A stretch of DNA of 64,000 bases from Aureibaculum marinum (GTDB taxonomy: Bacteria; Bacteroidota; Bacteroidia; Flavobacteriales; Flavobacteriaceae): the NCBI RefSeq assembly GCF_003813905.1, contig NZ_RPFJ01000005.1, positions 1 through 64,000 of the forward strand, in the 5' to 3' direction. The notes under the pieces are model-generated. The model searched no databases, had not been told where the DNA came from, and saw only the letters and a program-made list of their open reading frames with translations. The position numbers and the translations under genes were made by a program. Each line of letters opens with the position of its first letter. The stretch's first letter is position 1. Shown here in pieces: positions 17,744-28,083 of this stretch.

Positions 17744-19513
17744 CTAAAATTCTTCTTCACCTTCCCTTATAGGAACAGTTTGAACAGTATAATCTTGTCC
17801 ACCCCAAAGTTCTCCATTACTATCTAATTTACTATAATCATAAGCCCAACGATAAACTGTAGGTAACTCACCTGCCCAATTTCCATGAATATGTTCTACT
17901 TCTGTAGTCCATTCTAATGTATTTGAATGCCAAGGATTTTTTGGAGCTTTTTTTCCTTTATAAATACTAAAGAAAAAGTTTGCTAAGAATATTAATTGAG
18001 CCAAACCACCAATAATGGCAAAAACAGTCATTACTTTATTGATATGTAATAAGTCATCAAAAATTGGAAATGCCGTATTGTTATAATAACGTCTAGGTAA
18101 ACCTGCTAGACCTACAAAGTGCATTGGGAAAAATACTCCATAAGCAGCAATAGCAGTAATCCAGAAATGCAAATATCCTAAATCTTTATTCATCATCTTA
18201 CCATACATTTTAGGAAACCAATGATAAATACCAGCAAACATTCCAAAAATTGCAGAAACACCCATTACTAAGTGAAAGTGGGCTACCACAAAGTAAGTAT
18301 CATGCACATTAATATCAATAGCACTATCACCAAGAATTAATCCTGTTAATCCTCCGGTAATAAATGTAGATACAAAACCAATTGAATATAACATGGCAGG
18401 ATTCATTTGTAAATTTCCTTTCCATATTGTGGTTGTCCAGTTAAAAGCTTTTACGGCAGAAGGTATTGCAATTAATAAGGTTGTGAATGTAAATACAGAA
18501 CCTAAAAATGGGTTCATACCGGTTACAAACATATGGTGACCCCATACAATAGTAGATAAAAATGCGATGGCAATAATTGAAATAATCATCGCTCTATATC
18601 CAAAGATTGGTTTACGTGAATTCGTAGCCATTACTTCTGAAACAATACCCATGGCAGGTAAAATAACAATATATACCTCCGGGTGACCTAAGAACCAGAA
18701 TAAATGCTCAAACAATACAGGAGAACCTCCTTTGTAATGTAACACCTCGCCAGCAATATAGATATCTGACAAGAAGAAAGAAGTACCAAAACTTCTATCC
18801 ATTATTAATAATAACGCAGCTGCAAATAAAACAGGGAAAGATACTACTCCAATAATAGCAGTTACAAAAAACGACCATATAGTTAAAGGTAACCTTGTCA
18901 TTTTCATTCCAATAGTTCTCATATTAAGAACTGTTACTATATAATTTAGAGATCCCATTAAGGAAGATGCAATAAAAATAGCCATTGATATTAGCCATAA
19001 AGTCATCCCTAACCCAGAACCTGAAATTGCTTGAGGTAAAGCACTTAATGGAGGATAAATTGTCCAACCTGCATTTGCTGGTCCTGTTTCAATAAATAAA
19101 GAAGCAATCATGATAACACTTGCTAGAAAAAATAGCCAGTATGATAACATATTCAAAAATGGCGATGCCATATCTCTTGCTCCAATCTGAAAAGGAATTA
19201 ACAAGTTACTAAAAGTACCACTAAGAGCAGCAGTTAAGACAAAAAATACCATGATGGTACCATGTATAGTAACTAAAGAAAGATACATATCTGGTGTCAT
19301 TACACCACCTTCTCCAGCTCTACCTAAAAAAGCTTCTATAATGCTAAAAGATTGTTCTGGATAGGCCAATTGCAAACGAAATAACATAGACATAAAAACG
19401 CCTATACAACCCATAATAATACCAGTAATAAGGTATTGCTTAGCAATCATTTTATGATCTTGACTAAAGATATACTTTGTTACAAAAGTTTCTTTATGAT
19501 GATGATCTGACAT
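17744..19513 (-). CDS. coxA: Cytochrome c oxidase subunit I (aa3 type)
   Basis: Haem-copper oxygen-reducing subunit in the inner membrane that reduces O2 and pumps protons. The 589 residues form about 12 membrane helices. Haem and copper ligands are visible: His84 (TIHGTIM), the CuB His277 cross-linked to Tyr281 in GHPEVYI (A-type oxidase), His326-His327 in WGHHMF, and His412 and His414 in VAHFHLV. A soluble C-terminal tail of about 70 residues is typical of flavobacterial enzymes. It is the last gene of the actA-F/coxB/coxA operon, 26 bases after coxB. Confidence 0.96.
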   Translation of the reverse strand: MSDHHHKETFVTKYIFSQDHKMIAKQYLITGIIMGCIGVFMSMLFRLQLAYPEQSFSIIEAFLGRAGEGGVMTPDMYLSLVTIHGTIMVFFVLTAALSGTFSNLLIPFQIGARDMASPFLNMLSYWLFFLASVIMIASLFIETGPANAGWTIYPPLSALPQAISGSGLGMTLWLISMAIFIASSLMGSLNYIVTVLNMRTIGMKMTRLPLTIWSFFVTAIIGVVSFPVLFAAALLLIMDRSFGTSFFLSDIYIAGEVLHYKGGSPVLFEHLFWFLGHPEVYIVILPAMGIVSEVMATNSRKPIFGYRAMIISIIAIAFLSTIVWGHHMFVTGMNPFLGSVFTFTTLLIAIPSAVKAFNWTTTIWKGNLQMNPAMLYSIGFVSTFITGGLTGLILGDSAIDINVHDTYFVVAHFHLVMGVSAIFGMFAGIYHWFPKMYGKMMNKDLGYLHFWITAIAAYGVFFPMHFVGLAGLPRRYYNNTAFPIFDDLLHINKVMTVFAIIGGLAQLIFLANFFFSIYKGKKAPKNPWHSNTLEWTTEVEHIHGNWAGELPTVYRWAYDYSKLDSNGELWGGQDYTVQTVPIREGEEEF

Positions 19514-19539
19514 ATTATAAAGATTTATTTTTTATTTTA

Positions 19540-20586
19540 TTATTTAGTAATTAATTGTGCAAATGTTTTTTGAGAGGCTAACCATTTGTTGAAATCAGCT
19601 TCTTCATCAACTACGATTTTCAATTGCATATTGTAATGAGAAGATCCACAAATTTTATTACACAAAATAAGATAATCAAATTCTACAGGTTCTTCACCTT
19701 TCTCTTCTCTTAACTTGTTAATTGCATCAAACTTCGCTTTTGTATCTTTATTTTCACGCATTTCAGCAGTAGTAACCGATGGAGTAAACGAAATTTCTGT
19801 TACCATACCTGGAACCGCATTCATTTGAGATCTAAAATGTGGCATATAAACAGAGTGTAATACATCTTGAGAACGTATTTTAAAAATAACTTTTCTACCT
19901 TTAGGAATGTGTAATTCTTTAACAAACTTACCTTCATTAACAACTAAAGGAATATCATCCAATGCATTTTTGTCGGTCATATCTACCCCCATAGTATTAC
20001 TACCTTCAATAAAACGAACATTAGCACTACCTAATTGATTGTCGGCTCCGGCATAACGTGCATCCCACTGAAATTGTTTTCCATACAATTCAATAAATAA
20101 AGGGTCTTCAGCACCAGAAGAATCCATTACATGGTTCCACGTCCAAATACCATAAATAATTAAACCTGAAAGAACTAATGTAGGAATAACAGTCCAAATT
20201 GTTTCTAACTTATGACTATCTGCAAAAAAGAATGCCTTTCTATTATTTACACCTCTAAATTTAAAGCTAAATGTAAATAGGATAAATTGCATAACAAATT
20301 GAACCACCAAAATTAGCCCCATAGTTATTTTAAATAAAATATCTACATGCTCTCCTTCTTGTGAGGCAGATAATTGTGGTAATAATACTACGCTACCTTT
20401 GAATAGGGTATAAATCATTAATCCATAAATAAACCCCATTAGTCCAAGTAGCAACCACCCATTTATGTTATTTTCTTTTTCTGTAGCTGTTTGATTATCA
20501 ACTTTTGTTAAGCCTAATAATTTAACAAATTGCCAACAAGCAACAATTAAAACTACAAAAATGATAATATAAAATAATGCTTTCAT
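19540..20586 (-). CDS. coxB: Cytochrome c oxidase subunit II with CuA site
   Basis: Accepts electrons from cytochrome c and passes them to subunit I. The 348 residues have an extra N-terminal membrane segment, then two further helices (about 45-65 and 85-115), then a periplasmic cupredoxin domain. CuA ligands are His in VLHSVYMPH, and Cys309, Cys313, His317 and Met320 in LCNKICGSSHYNM. An insertion of about 40 residues follows the GKQFQWDARY segment and is rich in acidic and polar residues. It lies 26 bases before coxA and 19 after actF. Confidence 0.95.
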   Translation of the reverse strand: MKALFYIIIFVVLIVACWQFVKLLGLTKVDNQTATEKENNINGWLLLGLMGFIYGLMIYTLFKGSVVLLPQLSASQEGEHVDILFKITMGLILVVQFVMQFILFTFSFKFRGVNNRKAFFFADSHKLETIWTVIPTLVLSGLIIYGIWTWNHVMDSSGAEDPLFIELYGKQFQWDARYAGADNQLGSANVRFIEGSNTMGVDMTDKNALDDIPLVVNEGKFVKELHIPKGRKVIFKIRSQDVLHSVYMPHFRSQMNAVPGMVTEISFTPSVTTAEMRENKDTKAKFDAINKLREEKGEEPVEFDYLILCNKICGSSHYNMQLKIVVDEEADFNKWLASQKTFAQLITK

Positions 20587-20605
20587 CTTCTATGCTTGAT
20601 ATTTT

Positions 20606-21973
20606 TTAATAATGAAAAATTTCACTTTCTTTAATAAATGGATCCTTTTTAATTTCTAATGGTTTTTTTGCAAGTGAACTAAATACAACTAAAATAAATA
20701 GTCCTGCAAAGAATAACAATGCACCTATTTCAGGAATCCCAAAACTCCAATGATTTCCAACTGTACCTGGAGACACCATTACGAATACATCTAAATAATG
20801 CCCTACTAAAATAATTATCCCAGCAAATACAACAAACCAAGGTATTCTTTTATAATCGCTATTCATCAATATTAAAATAGGGAAAACAAAATTTAGAATT
20901 ACCATTCCCATAAATAATGGTTGATAATCACCTATTAATCTAGGATGAAAATAAGCTGCCTCTTCAGGGATATTCGCATACCATTGTAACATAAATTGTG
21001 CATACCATAAGTATGTCCAAAAAATACTAAATGCGAACATATATTTTGCCAAATCATGTATATGGCTATCATTAACTTGTGGTAAAAGTCCTTTAGCTCT
21101 TAAATATATTGTAACTAATGCAATTACGGTAATTGCAGAAACAAACATACTAGCAAAAACATAAAAAGAATACAATTGACTAAACCAGTGATAATCTATA
21201 GACATTAACCAATCAAAAGCCATAAATAATTCTGATGCTAAAAACATAACTAAAAAGATAACAGAAAATTTAAAGCTCTTTTTAAAGTACTTCATATCTC
21301 CAGTTTCTTCTTGCAATCTGGCATTTTTTAATATCAAATGTCTAAAGCCTATCCAAATTAGAACGTATATAACAGAACGGATTAAAAACCAAGGTACATT
21401 TAACCACCATTCTTTAGTTTCCATAGCAAAATCAAAATTAGCAGCTGTAGGATCTGAACTTTTAAACATCCAAGCAAACATATGATTTGCATGCATTGCA
21501 GAAGCGGCTAAAAATACTAGGATAATTACAGAACCAATTACAATATATCCCGTAACACCTTCCATAACTCTAAATAATACAGGAGACCAACCTGCACTAG
21601 CTGCTCTTTGAATTGCATAAAATACCAATGCACATACACTTATTAATAAGAAAAATATCATAGGTATATAAATAGCCGTCCATGGTCTATTTTGAGCTTG
21701 CGATAAAACATGTTCGTAATGTGATGCCTCATCTCCGTGGCCTTCACTTACTTCAGAACTCCCATGGTCTTCTGCAGATTGCATTGCATGAGCGTCTGTA
21801 GCTTTTTCCTCATTATGAGTAGTAGCACCATGTGAATCTTCAGCACTGTGCATCATTTCTTTAACGTCATCAACTGTTTTTGGTGCTGTAATAAAGCCAT
21901 AACCTATACCAAATAAACCTATAATAATAAGTGCTATTGAAAAGGTTCTTAATCTACTTGAAACTGTGTACAT
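20606..21973 (-). CDS. actF: Alternative complex III membrane subunit ActF
   Basis: Integral membrane subunit of the menaquinol:cytochrome c oxidoreductase (alternative complex III), related to the NrfD/ActC fold. The 455 residues have about ten hydrophobic segments. Between the first two membrane segments lies a loop (about residues 40-90) with eight histidines among many Glu and Asp (for example DSHGATTHNEE, EGHGDEASHYEHV). This is longer than the fold needs and could bind metal or simply be a charged periplasmic loop. It sits between actE and coxB. Assignment rests on operon position and on conserved features such as the FDWLMSIDYHWFS segment. Confidence 0.88.
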   Translation of the reverse strand: MYTVSSRLRTFSIALIIIGLFGIGYGFITAPKTVDDVKEMMHSAEDSHGATTHNEEKATDAHAMQSAEDHGSSEVSEGHGDEASHYEHVLSQAQNRPWTAIYIPMIFFLLISVCALVFYAIQRAASAGWSPVLFRVMEGVTGYIVIGSVIILVFLAASAMHANHMFAWMFKSSDPTAANFDFAMETKEWWLNVPWFLIRSVIYVLIWIGFRHLILKNARLQEETGDMKYFKKSFKFSVIFLVMFLASELFMAFDWLMSIDYHWFSQLYSFYVFASMFVSAITVIALVTIYLRAKGLLPQVNDSHIHDLAKYMFAFSIFWTYLWYAQFMLQWYANIPEEAAYFHPRLIGDYQPLFMGMVILNFVFPILILMNSDYKRIPWFVVFAGIIILVGHYLDVFVMVSPGTVGNHWSFGIPEIGALLFFAGLFILVVFSSLAKKPLEIKKDPFIKESEIFHY

Positions 21974-22000
21974 ATCTTTTAATTCTTGCTAAATCCAATA

Positions 22001-22594
22001 TTATTTTAACAAATCATTTCTTAATTGTTCTACATAGTGTGTTACTTGCCATCGCTCTAAATCGTTTAGTTGAGAGGCATGAGAACCCATTAAGTTTCGT
22101 CCATACATTATTACATGGTAAATACTACCTTCAGTAATGTCTCTATCTTTATAATTAGGTACCCCTAAGAATTTTTCATTTTTCACCAAATCTCCCTGGC
22201 CATCTCCTGTTGTTCCATGACATGATGCACAATAGATACCATACAAATATTTACCTTGCTTCATATTTTTATCAGAAATTTTAGCTACCGAGTCAGTAGC
22301 CGATTTTTCCCATAATGGAGATTTTACAGAATCTTTAGCATATTGATATCCTTCTTCACTAAAAGGAACATCGTAAACTGTCTTACCTCTAGCAATAGTA
22401 CCTTCAACAGGTAATTGAGCAGAAATACCATCCTCAAAATAAGGATTAGTAGAATAGGTTTCATACGGTACGGCATTGTACATATCAGTATCACCCATAT
22501 ATTGCACTTCTCTACTTCTCTGACTATCACCGGCACAAGAAAGCATCAGTACTGCCAAAGTTACTATTGAAGTATATTTGATAAAACTTTTCAT
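22001..22594 (-). CDS. actE: Alternative complex III monohaem cytochrome c lipoprotein ActE
   Basis: Periplasmic-side electron carrier of alternative complex III. It starts with a lipoprotein signal, MLSC with the modified Cys20, and has one haem site, CASCH (Cys122-His126). A distal Met is likely in NLMGSHASQL, and the C-terminal WQVTHYVEQL is typical of cytochrome c domains. Its 197 residues match family size. A small hairpin (TTCGATT/AATCGAA, 22646-22665) lies in the 95-base gap to actD. It has no U-tract and may be a processing or stability element. Confidence 0.92.
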   Translation of the reverse strand: MKSFIKYTSIVTLAVLMLSCAGDSQRSREVQYMGDTDMYNAVPYETYSTNPYFEDGISAQLPVEGTIARGKTVYDVPFSEEGYQYAKDSVKSPLWEKSATDSVAKISDKNMKQGKYLYGIYCASCHGTTGDGQGDLVKNEKFLGVPNYKDRDITEGSIYHVIMYGRNLMGSHASQLNDLERWQVTHYVEQLRNDLLK

Positions 22595-22689
22595 CAGTTA
22601 TTATTTAATATTTATAATGGTCTGATAGAATGTTTGAATTATCCTTTCGATTGCTTTTAATCGAAGTCACAAACATTATATCTTATATA

Positions 22690-23214
22690 TTAATGTTTTT
22701 CTTTTACTTTAATTTCTATAGCACCTGTACTTTCTAATAAAGAAGTCATTTCGTCTTCATTTCCATCAACCTCAATCTCCATCAAAAACTTATCGTCAGT
22801 TGTTCTAGGGTCAGGATTTTCAGCTTTTCTAAAAGGCCAAATTTTACTACGCATGTAAAATGTAATTACCATTAAGTGAGCTGCAAAAAATACGGTCATT
22901 TCAAACATTACAGGAATAAAAGCTGGAACATTCTCTAAAAAACTACCACTAGGCTTACCTCCAATATTTTGTGGCCAATCTACAATCATAATGTAATTTA
23001 AAAACCAAATTGCAAAGCCTAAACCAGTGATACCGTATAAAAAAGCCATAATAGCCAAACGTGTTGGAGCTACACCCATCGCTTTATCCAATCCATGAAC
23101 TGGAAATGGAGTATAAACCTCTTCAATATGATGGTTTGCTGCCCGTACTTCTTTTACAGCATTTAAAAGCACATCATCATCATCGTATAATGCATGTATT
23201 ACTTTAGAACTCAT
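22690..23214 (-). CDS. actD: Alternative complex III subunit ActD (DUF3341)
   Basis: Small membrane subunit with a cytoplasmic N-terminal part (about 1-55, including EEVYTPFPVHGLD, a DUF3341 signature) and two membrane helices (about 58-80 and 98-120). It ends in a charged tail. It holds together the core subunits; no cofactor is expected. It begins two bases after... actC ends on the same strand, so translational coupling is likely. Length (174) is normal. Confidence 0.92.
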   Translation of the reverse strand: MSSKVIHALYDDDDVLLNAVKEVRAANHHIEEVYTPFPVHGLDKAMGVAPTRLAIMAFLYGITGLGFAIWFLNYIMIVDWPQNIGGKPSGSFLENVPAFIPVMFEMTVFFAAHLMVITFYMRSKIWPFRKAENPDPRTTDDKFLMEIEVDGNEDEMTSLLESTGAIEIKVKEKH

Positions 23215-23216
23215 AA

Positions 23217-24965
23217 TTACGATTTAAGTTTTTTTGCTTGTCCTGCCCAATCATCTCTTTGTGCTCTTCCAGGGAAAGAACCCGTGATTGAATCTAACAA
23301 ATCATATTCTTTATTTGTCATTTTACTTACTTGATCAAAGGTATAAATACCTATTTGATTAAGTGTTGTTTCCATTACTGGACCAATACCACTAATTTTT
23401 TTAAGATCATCAGGTTTTTGAGTAGTTGCATCAAACTTTCCTAAACTATCTAATAAACTATTTGTTTTAGCTTGCTTTTCTTCATCAGATGCAATATCAA
23501 TTTTCTCAATAGCAACCTCCTCTTTAACCTCTTCTTTTATAATAACAGTTTCTTTTTTAACTTCTTCTTTCTTAGCTGTAGGATTATCTCTTTCTCTCTT
23601 GTAATTATTACCTGAAGATTTTAAAATAGATTTAACCTCTGCTTGAGCAATAACAGGGAAAGTTCTAGCATAAAGAAGGAAAAGTACAAAGAAAAATCCT
23701 AAAGTTCCTACAAATATACCTATATCAACAAACGTTGGTGAGAACATTGTCCAAGATGATGGTAAATGACCTCTACTTAAGTTTATTACAATAATATCAA
23801 AACGCTCAAACCACATACCTATATTAATAAATATAGAAATGATAAATGTCCAAATGTAGTTTGTTCTAATTTTTTTAATCCAAAAGAATTGTGGAATTAC
23901 CGCAACACACATAATTAATGACCAGAAGGCCCACCAATAAGGTCCTGTTGCAGCACCAACTGATAAGTATACAAAATCTTCATAACTACTACCTGTATAC
24001 CATCCTACAAATAATTCAGATAAATAAGCAACTGTTACTATACCTCCTGTTACTAATATTACTTTATTCATGTTCTCAACATGGACTCTTGTAATATAGT
24101 CTTCTAAATTACTCACTTTACGCATAATTAGAAGTAAGGTTTGTACCATTGCAAAACCTGAGAATACCGCCCCAGCAACAAAGTAAGGAGGATAAACTGT
24201 ACTATGCCATCCTGGAATTACTGAGGTAGCAAAGTCAAAAGATACAATAGTATGTACAGAAAGTACTAAAGGTGTTGCTAAACCAGCCAATACTAAAGAT
24301 ACTTCTTCAAAACGTTGCCAGTCTTTAGCTCTACCACTCCATCCAAAACTTACTAAACTATATATTTTCTTTTGAAATGGCTTGGTTGCTCTATCTCTAA
24401 TCATTGCAAAATCAGGTAATAAACCAGTCCACCAGAATACCAATGAAACTGATAAATAAGTAGAAATTGCAAATACATCCCATAACAATGGAGAGTTAAA
24501 GTTAACCCATAACGATCCTAAAGGATTAGGTACTGGAAGTGTATAGAAACCATTCCATATTCTACCCATGTGAATTAACGGGAATAAACCTGCCTGAAAA
24601 ACCGCAAAGATTGTCATGGCTTCTGCAGAACGGTTAATACCCATTCTCCATTTTTGACGGAAAAGCAATAATACCGCTGATATTAATGTACCTGCGTGAC
24701 CGATACCTACCCACCATACAAAGTTGGTAATATCCCAAGCCCAGTTAATTCTATTATTTAACCCCCAAACACCGATACCTGTACCTATGGTATAAATGAT
24801 AGCACCAACTCCCCAAAGAAAGGCGACTAATGCAATTGTAAAAGCAATGTACCAACTCTTATTGGCTTTACCTTCAATTGGAGCGACTACATCTAATGTA
24901 ACATCATGGTAACTCTTGTCCCCAGTGATAATTGGCTCTCTAATAGGTGCTTCGTAATGACCCAT
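23217..24965 (-). CDS. actC: Alternative complex III quinol-binding subunit ActC (NrfD-like) with helix-hairpin-helix tail
   Basis: Membrane subunit of the NrfD/PsrC family, expected to bind menaquinol. About ten helices occupy residues 35-440. The segments GTLISAVLLLFRQKW and HMGRIWNGFY agree with the family. The usual protein ends near residue 440-460. Here a highly charged Lys/Glu linker (about 450-515) leads to an extra domain (about 519-582) with DLKKISGIGPVMETTLNQIG and YTFDQVSKMT. That pattern is a helix-hairpin-helix/DUF4332-like motif also seen fused to other Bacteroidota complexes. Its role is unknown. It is the third gene of the operon, 25 bases after actB. Confidence 0.92.
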   Translation of the reverse strand: MGHYEAPIREPIITGDKSYHDVTLDVVAPIEGKANKSWYIAFTIALVAFLWGVGAIIYTIGTGIGVWGLNNRINWAWDITNFVWWVGIGHAGTLISAVLLLFRQKWRMGINRSAEAMTIFAVFQAGLFPLIHMGRIWNGFYTLPVPNPLGSLWVNFNSPLLWDVFAISTYLSVSLVFWWTGLLPDFAMIRDRATKPFQKKIYSLVSFGWSGRAKDWQRFEEVSLVLAGLATPLVLSVHTIVSFDFATSVIPGWHSTVYPPYFVAGAVFSGFAMVQTLLLIMRKVSNLEDYITRVHVENMNKVILVTGGIVTVAYLSELFVGWYTGSSYEDFVYLSVGAATGPYWWAFWSLIMCVAVIPQFFWIKKIRTNYIWTFIISIFINIGMWFERFDIIVINLSRGHLPSSWTMFSPTFVDIGIFVGTLGFFFVLFLLYARTFPVIAQAEVKSILKSSGNNYKRERDNPTAKKEEVKKETVIIKEEVKEEVAIEKIDIASDEEKQAKTNSLLDSLGKFDATTQKPDDLKKISGIGPVMETTLNQIGIYTFDQVSKMTNKEYDLLDSITGSFPGRAQRDDWAGQAKKLKS

Positions 24966-24990
24966 AATTATATACTATTCTTAATTATTA

Positions 24991-27900
24991 TTATGATTCG
25001 TTTGTATTTCTAACATCTAATTGATAAAACACATTAGGTTGTGTACCTACAAAATCCAATAAATGGAACGTTCTATCATCTTCTTTTATATGTGCAACTT
25101 TACTCTCCTTATCATTTATATCTCCAAACACCATAGCACCAGTACTACAAGCATTAACACATGCCGTAGAGAATTCTCCATCTTTTACAGGACGTCCTTC
25201 TCTTTTTGCTTTTAATATTGTAGCCTGTGTCATTTGAATACACATAGAACATTTTTCCATAACCCCTCTAGATCGTACAACCACATCAGGATTAAGTACC
25301 ATTCTACCTAGGTCATTATTCATATTGTAATCAAACTCGTTATTATCAAAATATTTAAACCAGTTAAATCTTCGTACTCTATAAGGACAGTTATTTGCAC
25401 AATAACGTGTTCCTATACAACGGTTATATGCCATTTGGTTTTGACCTTGACGACCATGAGAAGTTGCCGCAACTGGACAAACAGTTTCACAAGGTGCGTG
25501 ATTACAGTGTTGACACATTACTGGTTGAAAAGTAACATCAGGATTGTCAGAAGGATGTGTTTGTGCATTAAAATATTTTCCTGTTCCGAAAATACCTTCT
25601 TCTTTTCCTCTTTCTTCTGTCATATCTGAAGAGTAATATCTATCAATACGCAACCAATGCATATCTCTACTCTTTCTAATTTCATCTTTACCTACTACTG
25701 GCACATTGTTTTCTGCGTGACAAGCAACAACACAAGCCGCACAACCTATACACGTTGCCAAATCAATAGAAAGATTAAATTTTGTACCTATGGTATCATC
25801 AAATCGTTCCCATAAATCAACCTTTTCTAAAGATACATTTTGATGATCTAACTGGACATGTGGCTCAGGATTCCATTCACTTTTAGGTTTATTGATAAAA
25901 TCTTCTAACGTAGTTTCTCTAACAATTTCATCTCTACCCATTAAAGTATGTTGTAACTGAATACAAGCAAACTTATGTTCTCCACTAACTTTTTCTAAGG
26001 TAACCTCTTGATGGTTTGAAAAATTTTGATATAATGGATATGCATTAACACCTACTTGCAATTCTTTTTGAACTGCATTAGATTTTCTACCATAACCTAA
26101 GGCCAAACCAATACTTCCAGGAGCTTGACCTGGTTGAATATAAACAGGTACATTTTTTATTGTAATACCATTAACAGTAACATTAGCTAAATCGCCATTT
26201 AATGCTCCGTTAGATACTGTTCTATTTGTAATTCCTTTTGCTTCTGCATCTACCCTAGAGATAGTAACATAATTATCCCAAGAAGTTCTGGTGATAGGAT
26301 CTGGCAATTCTTGTAACCAAGGATTGTTAGCCATTTCTCCAGTACCTAAACTAACTTTAGTATATAATTCCAATTCTAAATCTGCAGGTTTTATAGACGC
26401 AGATAATGCCGATAATGCATTTTTAATAGAAATTGTTTCTGGTTGTACTTGACTTGGAATTTCTTCATCAAATGTGACTGTTTCAACAGCATCTGCAACA
26501 ACGCCAATAGTACGTACACCATCATGCAATGCACTATTCCAAGAAAGTCCTTTTAAAACATTAGACTTCCAGTAAGATTTTAAATAGTCATAATAAGATT
26601 GACTACTACCCATCCATTTCAACAACGTATCTTGAAATTGACGTGTATTAAATAATGGTCTAATGGTTGGTTGTGTTAATCCAAAATGCCCTTTCTTAAT
26701 TCTGACATCTCCCCAAGATTCTAAATAGTGAGGTATTGCACCAACATACTGAGAAACAGAGGCTGTTTCGTCATCTGCCATAGTAAATGCTATTGACAAT
26801 TTTACTTTTTTAAGTGCTTCAGTATATTCATCACTGTTAGCTAAAGTATATACTGGATTTGTAAGATAAGTAATTACCCCTCCTACACTACCTGCTTTCA
26901 TATCTGAAATTAGTTGAGACACCTTAGCATCGCTACCACTTCTAATATATTTTGGAGCAACTGTATTTACAATTTCACTACCAATTGCTTTGTTTATAGC
27001 TAATGCTAATAACTGAGCATTTTTATCTTGAATTCCTGTAACAACAACTGCCTTTCTACCTGCTGCTTCTAATTGCTTAATGGTTCGTTTTAATCCCTCG
27101 TCAACAGAAGTAGCTTTTGAAGAGCCACCACCAACTAATGCATTATATATATTTAATAATACTTGTTTTTGTTCTGATGGTTTCAACATATAACGCTTAT
27201 CCGCATTACCACCAGTTAAAGACATATTAGATTCAAATTGAATATGTCTTGACATTTTTCCATTTTTTGGAACTCTACTTTTAGCATAGCTCGCTTCAAA
27301 ACCTCCACCTTGCCAATCTGCCAAGAAATCTGCTCCTATACTTACAATAACTTCCGCTTTTGAAAAGTCATAATCTGGCAACGCTCTTTCTCCATACAAT
27401 GTCTCAAATGCATCTAACGCAGCAGAATCAGAAACTGCATCATAAGTAACGTGCTGAACATTACCATAAGAAGCTTTAAAATCAGCAATTAATTTATTTG
27501 TACTTGGACTAGCCGTTGTACCTGTAAGAAAAACTATTTTTTCATTATTCGCTTTTAATTCATTTAATTTAGCTGAAGTTTCCTTATCAAAAGTACTCCA
27601 GTTTACAGGCTCACCTTTAACTCTAGGATTTTGCAAACGATTATTATCATACAACGACAATACAGAAGCTTGTACTCTAGCATTTGTACCTCCAAGATCT
27701 CCTGCTAACTTGTTAGGTTCAATTTTAATAGGGCGGCCTTCACGAACTTTTACTAATACATTTGCGAAGTCTTGTCCATTACCAATTGAAGTAGCATAAT
27801 AATCAGCAATACCAGGTGTAACTTCCTCTGGTTTTACTACGTAAGGAATAGATTTTACAACCGGACCTTCACAAGCCGCTAATGAGGCCGCTGCTGTTGT

Positions 27901-28083
27901 AAACCCTACATACTTTAAAAAGTCTCGTCTAGAAGTTGATGAAGATTCTAATGCTTTTTTATCACCAAGAAACTCATCTGTAGGTAAATCTTCAACAAAT
28001 TCTGATGTTTTTAGCTTTTCAACAATAGAGCTGTTTTCGTTAAGCTCTTCAACACCTCTCCAGTATTTCTTGTTTGACGCCAT
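24991..28083 (-). CDS. actB: Alternative complex III iron-sulfur subunit ActB (molybdopterin-enzyme-like, Tat-exported)
   Basis: Large periplasmic subunit that carries electrons from quinol to haem. A variant Tat motif SSTSRRDFLKYVGF (Arg52-Arg53) is followed by a lipobox-like LAAC (Cys71). Residues about 75-700 resemble a molybdopterin oxidoreductase, which in this family does not hold molybdenum. The C-terminal ferredoxin-like part has four cysteine groups: CIGCAACVVACH, CQHCNHAPCETVCP, CIGTRYCANNCP and CSMC...CVNAC. Family knowledge gives three 4Fe-4S clusters and one 3Fe-4S cluster. Length 1030 is normal. It lies between actA and actC. Confidence 0.95.
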   Translation of the reverse strand: MASNKKYWRGVEELNENSSIVEKLKTSEFVEDLPTDEFLGDKKALESSSTSRRDFLKYVGFTTAAASLAACEGPVVKSIPYVVKPEEVTPGIADYYATSIGNGQDFANVLVKVREGRPIKIEPNKLAGDLGGTNARVQASVLSLYDNNRLQNPRVKGEPVNWSTFDKETSAKLNELKANNEKIVFLTGTTASPSTNKLIADFKASYGNVQHVTYDAVSDSAALDAFETLYGERALPDYDFSKAEVIVSIGADFLADWQGGGFEASYAKSRVPKNGKMSRHIQFESNMSLTGGNADKRYMLKPSEQKQVLLNIYNALVGGGSSKATSVDEGLKRTIKQLEAAGRKAVVVTGIQDKNAQLLALAINKAIGSEIVNTVAPKYIRSGSDAKVSQLISDMKAGSVGGVITYLTNPVYTLANSDEYTEALKKVKLSIAFTMADDETASVSQYVGAIPHYLESWGDVRIKKGHFGLTQPTIRPLFNTRQFQDTLLKWMGSSQSYYDYLKSYWKSNVLKGLSWNSALHDGVRTIGVVADAVETVTFDEEIPSQVQPETISIKNALSALSASIKPADLELELYTKVSLGTGEMANNPWLQELPDPITRTSWDNYVTISRVDAEAKGITNRTVSNGALNGDLANVTVNGITIKNVPVYIQPGQAPGSIGLALGYGRKSNAVQKELQVGVNAYPLYQNFSNHQEVTLEKVSGEHKFACIQLQHTLMGRDEIVRETTLEDFINKPKSEWNPEPHVQLDHQNVSLEKVDLWERFDDTIGTKFNLSIDLATCIGCAACVVACHAENNVPVVGKDEIRKSRDMHWLRIDRYYSSDMTEERGKEEGIFGTGKYFNAQTHPSDNPDVTFQPVMCQHCNHAPCETVCPVAATSHGRQGQNQMAYNRCIGTRYCANNCPYRVRRFNWFKYFDNNEFDYNMNNDLGRMVLNPDVVVRSRGVMEKCSMCIQMTQATILKAKREGRPVKDGEFSTACVNACSTGAMVFGDINDKESKVAHIKEDDRTFHLLDFVGTQPNVFYQLDVRNTNES

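Noticed and set aside
22646-22665. Hairpin TTCGATT/AATCGAA between actE and actD considered as terminator
   Set aside because: No U-tract follows on the minus strand, and the downstream genes belong to the same complex.
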